Origin: Clostridia bacterium
Lineage (GTDB): Bacteria; Bacillota; Clostridia; Oscillospirales; Acutalibacteraceae
Direction of reading: 5' to 3'
NCBI GenBank assembly: GCA_017552845.1
Contig: JAFZOE010000255.1
Coordinates: forward strand, 1-5,982
Length of the DNA stretch: 5,982 nucleotides
The notes beneath the pieces were generated by a model, which saw only the letters and a program-made list of their open reading frames with translations, was not told where the DNA came from and did not search any database. Made by a program: the position numbers and the translations under genes. How positions within the stretch are numbered: position 1 is the stretch's first letter; each line of letters begins with the position of its first letter. Below, piece by piece: positions 1 to 5,982 of the stretch.

Positions 1-754
1 CGTTGAAAACATCGCCGATTATTATCGAGCCGCTTATTGCGGGAACGACAAGCATAACCTTATGAATCTGATCCATTACCTCGGGATGATATTCAAGCAT
101 AGCGCTGAATATTGATGCACCCTGGCTCAGAGGAACGAGATTAACTTTATCATGGCCCGTTTGCTCTTTAACCATCTGAATGAATTCATACAGCTCATCG
201 GCGAGGCCGATATGATTGCCAAAAGAATTATAAGCAAAATAATATAAATGGTCACGCGGGAGCTCGGTCGGATAGCGCTCAAAAGGAATATGCATATTGA
301 CAAGACCGACCTCATAATCGGAATACTGCGAATACGGATAATAGAATTTTTCAACCTTGGTATTTGTCACGACCTGAGCATTGAGGTCGCAGGCATTGAT
401 TCCGAAACACATATCGATAATATCGGCAAAAGCATCGGAGAGACCTGCATCGCGCTGGGTTGCCAAAGAAGCGAGAGCGGGCATCAATGCCTTGGATATT
501 ATCTTATCAATCTGAATCCATGCGGGAAATGCCGCTACTTTATTACCTTCTTTATCAAGAAAAGGATTGCCGTTATCATCGGTTACAATTACGCTCGACT
601 GACCGAGACCGGGAACAATAATTGTAGGATAGAATTCACAGTCATCGCCGCAGGTCGTAATTTTTGATGAATCGGCAAATCCGATAGCTGAAAATGAGGT
701 AAGCAGAACGAGGCAGAGAATTATGCTTATTGCCGATTTGAATATCTTTTTCAT
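1..754 (-). CDS. Exported alpha/beta-hydrolase, lipase/LCAT-like (3' end outside window)
   Basis: 251 residues are present; the gene runs off the left edge without a stop. Residues 1-27 form a typical signal peptide: MKK start, hydrophobic core at about 9-24, and a likely signal peptidase I site after Ala27 (IGFA-D). There is no convincing lipobox. The mature protein opens with YPTIIVPGLGQS (42-53), the beta-strand and oxyanion loop typical of LCAT/PGAP1-like lipases. A nucleophile elbow follows a beta-strand at about 204-212: VNLVPLSQGAS, with Ser210 the predicted nucleophile. The usual first Gly of GxSxG is Pro here. The catalytic Asp and His should lie beyond the window. Family knowledge suggests an acyl-ester hydrolase acting outside the membrane; the substrate is unknown. 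The mature part has four cysteines (35, 39, 116, 122). The ATG at 754 overlaps the stop of the upstream PAP2 gene as ATGA and has a strong ribosome binding site, so translation is probably coupled. Confidence 0.8.
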   Translation of the reverse strand, partial: MKKIFKSAISIILCLVLLTSFSAIGFADSSKITTCGDDCEFYPTIIVPGLGQSSVIVTDDNGNPFLDKEGNKVAAFPAWIQIDKIISKALMPALASLATQRDAGLSDAFADIIDMCFGINACDLNAQVVTNTKVEKFYYPYSQYSDYEVGLVNMHIPFERYPTELPRDHLYYFAYNSFGNHIGLADELYEFIQMVKEQTGHDKVNLVPLSQGASIFSAMLEYHPEVMDQIHKVMLVVPAISGSIIIGDVFN

Positions 755-1725
755 TTGATTTCCTCTCCTTTTGCTTTAAGACTTTTTATATGTGAGCCTT
801 TGCAGATGAATATTTCTCTTCCGAGTATGACGCACAGGAATCCTATGGTGCCGCCGATAAGAACATCGCTGAAGAAATGGGCGCCGACCATAATTCTGCT
901 TATAGCGATAATACCTGTCCATACAAAAGAGAATATCCAGAGCATGGCAATTCTTTTCTTATTTATTATTCCAAGCGCATCCTTGAGCATAACAATGCAA
1001 AACACCATAGCGGCGCTCTGGGTATGACCGCTGGGAAACGATTTGAAAGCATCGGATGTTGTGAAATTCTCTCTGAGCCATTCTTTATCCGGCTGACCGC
1101 TCATTATATACCAGCGCTGATAATAACTGAAATCACCGGCATAATTCATAGCTCTGTATCTCGGTCTGCCGAAGGGATATTTGATGAGTGTAACTGTAAT
1201 ACTTGATACGGCAATTGCAAATGCAACCGCAAAAGTAAATTTTACAAGTTTTCTGATACTTGCATCAGAGAAATTATTGACAGCAAGTATCTCAACAAAA
1301 GTCGCGAATATTCCGACAATAATGAGCTCCGCCTTCATAAAATCCGGTTTGCCGTCAAGACCGTAATGGCGGATATTATAATCAAGAACATCGAGCATTA
1401 CAGCAATATTCGTTGCGCAAACGAGCAGGAACATGCCTGCCGTTGAAAAGAATCTGCCCTTGGGATTTTTAATGAATCTGAAAAAATAAATGAGAAGGAT
1501 CGAAAGACTGAATGACCCCAAAATATACGGTGCAGTGCAGCCGAGGCACTCAAAGACTACGCCAAAAAGGCCGTCTGCATAGTATTTGCCGGGCATCAGC
1601 GTTCCCTTGGTTAATAACCGAGAAACCTGTAAATCGGTAAAAGTGGCTGTTATAAGCAATCCTGCAAATATAACGCAGAAAAGACCTATGGAAATCAAAG
1701 TATGCTTTTTAGCAGGCAGATTCAA
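751..1725 (-). CDS. PAP2-family membrane phosphatase (lipid phosphate phosphatase)
   Basis: 324 residues, with roughly seven to eight hydrophobic membrane segments (about 10-27, 65-82, 94-111, 132-149, 163-181, 236-250, 260-277, 285-303). All three PAP2 signature motifs are present. C1 is K182-x6-R189 in KYPFGRPRY, where the usual final Pro is Tyr. C2 is P231-S-G-H234. C3 is S276-R-x5-H283-x3-D287. By family knowledge His283 is the nucleophile that forms the phospho-histidine, with His234 assisting. Such enzymes remove phosphate from phosphatidate, phosphatidylglycerol phosphate or undecaprenyl pyrophosphate at the outer face of the membrane; which of these cannot be told here. The protein is longer than many minimal PAP2 enzymes because of extra N-terminal segments. 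The start is TTG at 1725, the only accepted start codon between the upstream in-frame stop (1768-1770) and the first hydrophobic segment, and it has an AAGAAGGAA site before it. The gene follows the phosphodiesterase-LamG gene by 26 bp. Confidence 0.92.
   Translation of the reverse strand: MNLPAKKHTLISIGLFCVIFAGLLITATFTDLQVSRLLTKGTLMPGKYYADGLFGVVFECLGCTAPYILGSFSLSILLIYFFRFIKNPKGRFFSTAGMFLLVCATNIAVMLDVLDYNIRHYGLDGKPDFMKAELIIVGIFATFVEILAVNNFSDASIRKLVKFTFAVAFAIAVSSITVTLIKYPFGRPRYRAMNYAGDFSYYQRWYIMSGQPDKEWLRENFTTSDAFKSFPSGHTQSAAMVFCIVMLKDALGIINKKRIAMLWIFSFVWTGIIAISRIMVGAHFFSDVLIGGTIGFLCVILGREIFICKGSHIKSLKAKGEEIK
762..770 (-). promoter_or_regulatory. Ribosome binding site of the lipase-like gene
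   Basis: The minus strand reads AAGGAGAGG, seven bases before the ATG at 754. It lies inside the last codons of the PAP2 gene, encoding part of KGEEIK. With the ATGA stop/start overlap it supports coupled translation and fixes the lipase start. Confidence 0.85.
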
Positions 1726-1734
1726 TAAATCAAC

Positions 1735-1743
1735 TTCCTTCTT
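1735..1743 (-). promoter_or_regulatory. Ribosome binding site supporting the TTG start of PAP2
   Basis: The minus strand reads AAGAAGGAA, nine bases before the TTG at 1725. No ATG or GTG occurs in frame between the stop at 1768-1770 and this point. The site therefore decides the start, although TTG is an uncommon initiation codon. Confidence 0.65.
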
Positions 1744-1751
1744 TATGTTTT

Positions 1752-3296
1752 TCAGCTGTAATACTTTCTAAGTTTATCAATATCGGAATCATCCAGAACT
1801 CCGTCAATACAGAGAAGATCATCCATTCTGAATATCAATCCTCTATTCTTATTGTAACCTGTTCCCGAATCATCACCTATAATGAATTTTCCGCCCTTTG
1901 AAACACCTTCAAAGAAACGCCTCTCCGCAGAGTCAATATGCGCAGGGCCGAAATTGACAAAAGTCTTTAAATACTTATTCGCATAATCAAAAGAAACCGC
2001 TATATGTATCCATCCTCTGAAACCGTCAGCCCCGAAAGAAGTTACGGAATCGGTATCGTCGTCACCACATCCGAGCTGAACCATAACAGAATGATTTCTT
2101 AGAATTATATCAAAACCCTTTTCCTGATAATGTTCATTTTCTAGTGATTTATTTCCAAGCACGCAGATGCGCCCCGGCAAATCGGAATCTGCAAGAAGCC
2201 AGAATGCCAACGAAAAATTTCTTGAAATAACTAAATTATCAACTATTAATGAGCCCGTTGCGCCGAATTCTGCCGCATCGCCCATTACACCATTAGAATA
2301 GAATTTGACATTTCCGCAATGAGAAACAGTGCATTTACCAGTTTCATCCTCTAATGAATTATCAAAGAACATACAGAGCTTCAGTCTGTCACCGAAAAGG
2401 TCATAAATACCTTCTTCAAAATCGAATGCAGGTGTAAACTTTTGAACAGGCGGCTGAATGATTTCGGGCATATTATATAAACCGTTGAAATTCTCAAAAA
2501 ATCCGTCAGGCACCTGTGAGGTAAAGCCCGCAGGATTATAAGCAGGTATTTCTATTCCAAGCGCGTAAAGCACAACAGCGGAAATATCCTTCGTAACTGC
2601 AAAACCGATTTTACCGTCGGACACTCCCCTGCCGGCTGCAGCAAAGAAAACATATTTCTCTCCTTCGCTCCAGCCGCCGTGGCCGTGATTATTACCGCCG
2701 TGATCTGAGATGCAGATAAACAAAGTATCTTCGGCGATACCCTGATTCACATATTCATCATATATTCTTCCGACAAGTGCATCAATTTCGGTAATCTTTT
2801 TGAGATGGCCTTCTGTGCCGTAACCGAAATGATGACCTGCTCCGTCAACCTCGTCTAACTGAACAAACAAAAACAGCGGCTTATTATTTACACAATCAAT
2901 TATTTCATCGGTAACAAGAATATCATTATCGGCGGTTCTTTTATCTACTCCGATACCATTCTCAACAATACCTATATTTATCGGCTCCCAGTTGACAACG
3001 CTGGCAAGGTAAGAATTGGGATAAGCCTTACGTATTCTTGAAAAGAGACTCGGGAGATTTTTATTTCTGTAAGCATGGCAGGAAATATATCCATTTGTAA
3101 GGCCGTGAACTGCAGGCTCTGCGCCGAGGAGCATTCCGCCCCAGTTTTCGGCGCTGATGGTCGGATCCATGCTCATGGCGTGATATGTTGAAGCGCTGTG
3201 AGCGAAGATTCTGTCCATACACGGTGTCTCGGTATGGCGGTTGAAATTACCCATGCCGTCAATTCCGATGACGGCAACGTGTTTATACCTCTGCAT
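1752..3296 (-). CDS. Alkaline-phosphatase-superfamily phosphodiesterase/phosphatase with C-terminal LamG jelly-roll
   Basis: 514 residues in two parts. The catalytic domain (about 5-290) matches the nucleotide pyrophosphatase/phosphodiesterase branch of the alkaline phosphatase superfamily. Metal ligand Asp13 lies in VIGIDGMGN. The nucleophile loop DPTISAENWGGMLLG has Ser48 aligning with the catalytic Thr of NPP enzymes, followed by PAVHGLTN. The second metal site is Asp151 and His155 in DEVDGAGHHFG. Asp198-His199 sit in ISDHGG, and His206 (or His204) in NNHGHGG. All expected metal ligands are present, so it should be active on a phosphomono- or diester; the substrate is unknown. Residues about 306-514 look like a laminin-G/concanavalin-like beta-sandwich (MFFDNSLEDETGK, FSLAFWLLADS, WIHIAVSFDY, closing IIGDDSGTG and LDDSDIDKL). 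There is no signal peptide: the protein begins directly at the first core beta-strand and has no membrane segment, so it is predicted cytosolic, which is odd for a LamG protein. The ATG has a TAAGGAAG site that includes the stop of the preceding gene. Confidence 0.88.
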   Translation of the reverse strand: MQRYKHVAVIGIDGMGNFNRHTETPCMDRIFAHSASTYHAMSMDPTISAENWGGMLLGAEPAVHGLTNGYISCHAYRNKNLPSLFSRIRKAYPNSYLASVVNWEPINIGIVENGIGVDKRTADNDILVTDEIIDCVNNKPLFLFVQLDEVDGAGHHFGYGTEGHLKKITEIDALVGRIYDEYVNQGIAEDTLFICISDHGGNNHGHGGWSEGEKYVFFAAAGRGVSDGKIGFAVTKDISAVVLYALGIEIPAYNPAGFTSQVPDGFFENFNGLYNMPEIIQPPVQKFTPAFDFEEGIYDLFGDRLKLCMFFDNSLEDETGKCTVSHCGNVKFYSNGVMGDAAEFGATGSLIVDNLVISRNFSLAFWLLADSDLPGRICVLGNKSLENEHYQEKGFDIILRNHSVMVQLGCGDDDTDSVTSFGADGFRGWIHIAVSFDYANKYLKTFVNFGPAHIDSAERRFFEGVSKGGKFIIGDDSGTGYNKNRGLIFRMDDLLCIDGVLDDSDIDKLRKYYS

Positions 3297-3300
3297 TATT

Positions 3301-3308
3301 CTTCCTTA
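3301..3308 (-). promoter_or_regulatory. Ribosome binding site fused to upstream stop codon
   Basis: The minus strand reads TAAGGAAG. Its TAA is the stop of the preceding metallophosphoesterase gene and its GGA core is six bases before the ATG at 3296. The arrangement suggests that terminating ribosomes re-initiate on the next gene. Confidence 0.8.
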
Positions 3309-4745
3309 TTTCAGGTCAAATTCGATGAAATCATCGTCGCCGGTTCGGTTATTATAAAGGAAATCCTGAAGCATCTCATACAGAGAAGATCCGGGCGGGA
3401 TAACCTTTTGAAGAGCTTCAATCCTGAATTTTGCAACGATGCGGTCAAGTCGCTTCGCAACACCGCCGAATACTATATTCTCGGCTGTTTCGGGAGTATA
3501 GGGAGCATTGCCGCGGAAAATATGACTGAGAACGACAAGCACGCCGTCAAAAGCTTTTTTATTTTTGGATTCGGCATACTGCTCTTTTGAAAGCATTTTC
3601 TTTGTCTTACCGAAACGGGCAAGAGTAGAAAGCTTGAGCTTCTGAATCTTATTAACCGCAAACCTGACAAGGCCCTTATGCTTTTTAAGCTTATCGGTCG
3701 GCAGGAATCCTTCCGTCATTTCAAGGAACTTATCATAATCCGAATCAACATAAGGCAGAGCTGATTCGAGAAGACCGGTAAAATTGATACTGTAAAGATA
3801 ATCAAATACTGATTTGCCACAGGTATCGACACCGTTGATGCTGTCTAATCCGATGCTCTCAACAGTGCATTTTCCGCCATCATCGACAATAACTTTTCTC
3901 ATTTTACCAGCGGCATTGACAAGAGAAATGGTAGCAATATCATAGAACCTGTTTCCGTTTCTGCCAGTGAATTCGCGTATATTCTGAACATGAGTATGTC
4001 CGGTGAACACAGCGCGGACATTTTTTTCGCACATAAGCTCCGAAAGCTGTCTGTAACCACCGTAAACCTCAAAATCGGCCATGTGACGATATACTTCCCA
4101 GGGCGGGATAACAGGATGATGAACGGCAAGCAGAACATAATCACCTGCCGCCTTTGCCTCATCTATCTGAGCCGAAAGCCATTTGATGCCTTCTTCAAAA
4201 AGACCGCAATGGCTTCTACCGTTGCCGTTATCAATAATGGCAACAAGCCGGAGGTTATCACCGATTTTAACGACGTAGGAGCCACTTTCCGGATCAATAC
4301 TCAAAGCCTGCTTCGGGCCAAAATCATTATAAAATTCATTCAGGCCGCTTCTGAGCATAAACGGTATAGGCTCTGTTCCGGTTGCCGTGTATCTTACAGC
4401 TCCCTTCTGGAAGCATTCATCCTCGCCGTTTGGGCTGCAGTAATCGTGAGTAGCGACAGTTACATAGACCTTCTTGCCCGCATCTGCGAGTTTCTGAAGG
4501 CGTTCACGGAATTCATAATGAGAATTCATATCGCCGCTATTGACATTATCGCCGAGGAAAAGAACGGTATCCGTTTCTTTATCGGCAATAATCTTATCAA
4601 TAAACGAATCGAGAATCTCGGGAGAGAGTTTGAGAACTATCTGATCTCCCCTCTCCCTGCGGGTGATTGGCTCACCGTCTTCCCAGCAGGTTTTGGAAAC
4701 ATAGTGACAGTCTGTAAGCAGATAAAAGGACGCCGTTTTATTCAT
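3306..4745 (-). CDS. Calcineurin-like metallophosphoesterase, cytosolic, with basic helical C-terminal extension
   Basis: 479 residues from the ATG at 4745. Metallophosphoesterase motifs occur in order: D12-x-H14 in LLTDCHY, G65-D66-N in FLGDN, ATHD (98-101) where most relatives have GNHD/E, H209-H210 in AVHHPV, and G249-H-T-H252 in FTGHTH. All but the third are canonical. There Thr99 replaces the Asn that normally binds the metal; His100 is kept. The catalytic domain ends near residue 300. The remaining ~180 residues are unrecognised, look mostly helical, and include a very basic stretch at about 352-398 (many Lys, few acidic residues). There is no signal peptide, so it should act in the cytosol; the substrate is unknown. 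A GTG at 4751 would add two residues but sits only two bases after the AAAGGA site. The ATG at 4745 has eight-base spacing and is preferred. It follows the first metallophosphoesterase gene by 12 bp. Confidence 0.87.
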   Translation of the reverse strand: MNKTASFYLLTDCHYVSKTCWEDGEPITRRERGDQIVLKLSPEILDSFIDKIIADKETDTVLFLGDNVNSGDMNSHYEFRERLQKLADAGKKVYVTVATHDYCSPNGEDECFQKGAVRYTATGTEPIPFMLRSGLNEFYNDFGPKQALSIDPESGSYVVKIGDNLRLVAIIDNGNGRSHCGLFEEGIKWLSAQIDEAKAAGDYVLLAVHHPVIPPWEVYRHMADFEVYGGYRQLSELMCEKNVRAVFTGHTHVQNIREFTGRNGNRFYDIATISLVNAAGKMRKVIVDDGGKCTVESIGLDSINGVDTCGKSVFDYLYSINFTGLLESALPYVDSDYDKFLEMTEGFLPTDKLKKHKGLVRFAVNKIQKLKLSTLARFGKTKKMLSKEQYAESKNKKAFDGVLVVLSHIFRGNAPYTPETAENIVFGGVAKRLDRIVAKFRIEALQKVIPPGSSLYEMLQDFLYNNRTGDDDFIEFDLK

Positions 4746-4753
4746 AGACACAT

Positions 4754-4760
4754 TCCTTTA
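4754..4760 (-). promoter_or_regulatory. Ribosome binding site fused to upstream stop codon; decides the start of the second metallophosphoesterase
   Basis: The minus strand reads TAAAGGA. Its TAA (4760-4758) is the stop of the upstream gene. Spacing to the ATG at 4745 is eight bases, against two bases to the GTG at 4751 and none to an out-of-frame ATG at 4753, so the ATG at 4745 is the likely start. Confidence 0.75.
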
Positions 4761-5982
4761 CTGAGCTGTAAATTTTAGCTCAAGGTCGGTATGATACTTA
4801 TATGCGCTGACCGCCCTGACTTTAAGAGTATAATCCTTGCCTGATTCAAGCGTATCGCTGCCGATTCTGAAATCTGCAGTATCGTCATCATCAATCACAT
4901 AGTAGTCATTGATAAAGGTATCGTTGACAACGGTCTTTCCGCTCGAATCTTTGATTGTAATCTTGTAATTATGGACTATATAGCCCTCGGGTGCCTGAGC
5001 CTCATCAAATGAAATAACCCATTCACCGCTGTCATTCTTATATGCCGTTGCCGCTGTGTCCGCCTTAAAAGCGGGAGCGGCGTCGTGAGCCTTCATATTC
5101 CTGTAATTATAGGCATAGGTATCACTGTTATTGACATCGTCAGTATAATAATCACAGAAATATGTGTTGGAGAGCAGATCGTAGCCGCGGATTCTGACGC
5201 TGCCGTCATTATCAGCTTCGATTATGCACATCTGAGCAGCAGGATCATAGCCGTCCGGGTGCTGACCGGGTATACCGTTTTTATCCAGCTCAAATGTAGC
5301 CATAGCTCCGCAGCCTACAGTTGTATATGTAGTCTGGAGCATACTTCTCGGATCATTCATCGGGAAATGAGAATGACCTGAGAAGTCGACAATACCCGGA
5401 TGCTTATTGAATACGACATTGAGCTGTGGATCACACCAGTAGGTGCTACCGTAAACTGTTCCCCAGGGATGCGGATGCTGGAAAACAAATACAGGCTTAC
5501 CATCCGCCTTCTTTTCAGCCTCGGTAATCGCATTGTCAAGCCAGGTCAGGCTCTTTGAAGTGAAAGTCCATTCGGTGGCTCCGCGTTCACCGGAAAAAGC
5601 AACACATGAGAATCCGTTGACATCGGTAACCGTATCGGGCTCATGGCCAAAATTGTTTATAAAATACTCACGGTAGTTATCATCTTTAAATTCATGATTG
5701 CCGTGAATATTGATGCATATAGTCTCATCGCGCACATGCTCTCTGAGAGTTTCAGCATATCTTGCATAGTCGCCTTCCGCACCTACGCTCGAGAAATCAC
5801 CGAGGCCGAAGAAAGCGTCAACGCCGGCATAGGTTTCGTCATCGTCAAAAAGCCCATAAGCTGTATCAACTGCATCGGCAACATGATCGTTTTTATTATG
5901 TGAATCGGTAAATGCTATTATCCTGACTGCTGGAGTAAAATCTTCGGGAGTTTTCGGTAATTCCTGAGTTGTCTTTCCGCCC
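4758..5982 (-). CDS. Calcineurin-like metallophosphoesterase with C-terminal fibronectin-III-like domain (5' end outside window)
   Basis: 407 residues are visible; the frame stays open to the right edge, so the N-terminus is missing. Numbering from the first full codon, the metallophosphoesterase motifs are complete and canonical: D26-x-H28 in FTDSHN, G61-D62 in LGDFS, G94-N95-H96-E97 in HGNHE, H169 in FQHPHP and G202-H-S-H205 in SGHSHFP. It should therefore be an active two-metal phosphoesterase. Residues about 302-407 form a beta-rich domain resembling fibronectin type III (EWVISFDEA, YIVHNYKITIKDSSGK, GKDYTLKVRAVSAY, ending LELKFTAQ). Such domains are common on secreted bacterial hydrolases. 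With the Pro/Thr-rich linker-like sequence before residue 20 they suggest export, but the signal peptide region is not visible. The substrate is unknown. A GTG at 5735 begins an apparent shorter frame, but it lies after the first two motifs and is not the start. The stop TAA forms part of the next gene's ribosome binding site. Confidence 0.87.
   Translation of the reverse strand, partial: GGKTTQELPKTPEDFTPAVRIIAFTDSHNKNDHVADAVDTAYGLFDDDETYAGVDAFFGLGDFSSVGAEGDYARYAETLREHVRDETICINIHGNHEFKDDNYREYFINNFGHEPDTVTDVNGFSCVAFSGERGATEWTFTSKSLTWLDNAITEAEKKADGKPVFVFQHPHPWGTVYGSTYWCDPQLNVVFNKHPGIVDFSGHSHFPMNDPRSMLQTTYTTVGCGAMATFELDKNGIPGQHPDGYDPAAQMCIIEADNDGSVRIRGYDLLSNTYFCDYYTDDVNNSDTYAYNYRNMKAHDAAPAFKADTAATAYKNDSGEWVISFDEAQAPEGYIVHNYKITIKDSSGKTVVNDTFINDYYVIDDDDTADFRIGSDTLESGKDYTLKVRAVSAYKYHTDLELKFTAQ

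Noticed and set aside
127..354. 75-codon hydrophobic frame on the minus strand
   Set aside because: It is an alternative frame inside the lipase-like gene, with no ribosome binding site noted, and is explained by the true gene.
248..667. 139-codon open frame on the plus strand
   Set aside because: It is antisense to the lipase-like gene, which has a signal peptide, ribosome binding site and hydrolase motifs. The plus-strand product resembles no family.
1726..1751. Possible terminator or promoter between the LamG-fusion and PAP2 genes
   Set aside because: The 26-base gap holds a ribosome binding site but no hairpin with a T-run and no convincing -10/-35 pair.
4749..4751. GTG as start of the second metallophosphoesterase
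   Set aside because: It is only two bases from the AAAGGA site; the ATG at 4745 has eight-base spacing.
3990..4778. 262-codon open frame on the plus strand
   Set aside because: It lies antisense to the second metallophosphoesterase, whose catalytic motifs and ribosome binding site are clear. The plus-strand translation shows no recognisable domain and reflects low antisense stop density.
5733..5735. GTG as start of the first metallophosphoesterase
   Set aside because: The frame stays open to the window edge and the upstream part encodes the D-x-H and GD motifs, so the true start is outside the window.
1..5982. Mobile elements, CRISPR, tRNA/rRNA or long repeats
   Set aside because: No transposase or integrase motifs, repeat-spacer pattern, or tRNA-like sequence was seen on reading through; coding sequence fills the window.

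Overview
The window looks like chromosomal DNA from a Gram-positive anaerobe of the Firmicutes/Clostridia type, possibly a gut Ruminococcaceae-like organism. The clues are near-consensus AGGAGG-type ribosome binding sites, moderately AT-leaning codon use, an exported lipase-like protein with a Gram-positive-style signal peptide, and the protein families present. The lineage is inferred from style only; no marker gene is present.

Layout. All five genes lie on the minus strand and read leftward with almost no gaps. From 5' to 3' of the transcript they are: (1) a calcineurin-like metallophosphoesterase with a C-terminal fibronectin-III-like domain, cut by the right edge (5982-4758); (2) a second metallophosphoesterase with no signal peptide and a long basic C-terminal extension (4745-3306); (3) an alkaline-phosphatase-superfamily (nucleotide pyrophosphatase/phosphodiesterase-like) enzyme fused to a LamG/concanavalin-like jelly-roll (3296-1752); (4) an integral membrane PAP2 lipid-phosphate phosphatase with a TTG start (1725-751); (5) an exported alpha/beta-hydrolase of lipase/LCAT-like type, cut by the left edge (754-1). 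The junctions are 12 bp, 9 bp, 26 bp and an ATGA overlap, and each downstream gene has a good ribosome binding site. This is almost certainly one operon. Its promoter lies to the right of the window and its terminator to the left.

How the genes may work together. Four different phosphoester-hydrolase folds plus one ester-hydrolase fold are placed in the cytosol (genes 2, 3), the membrane (gene 4) and outside the cell (gene 5, probably gene 1). This would suit stepwise breakdown of a phosphate-containing lipid or polymer (phospholipid, glycerophosphodiester, teichoic-acid-like or polyprenyl-phosphate), but no substrate can be read from the sequence.

I see no RNA gene, mobile element, CRISPR array, tandem repeat or terminator. 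No gene-free stretch exceeds about 30 bases. The parts most worth a second look are the cytosolic phosphohydrolase-LamG fusion, the Asn-to-Thr change in a core metallophosphoesterase motif of gene 2, and that gene's basic C-terminal tail.
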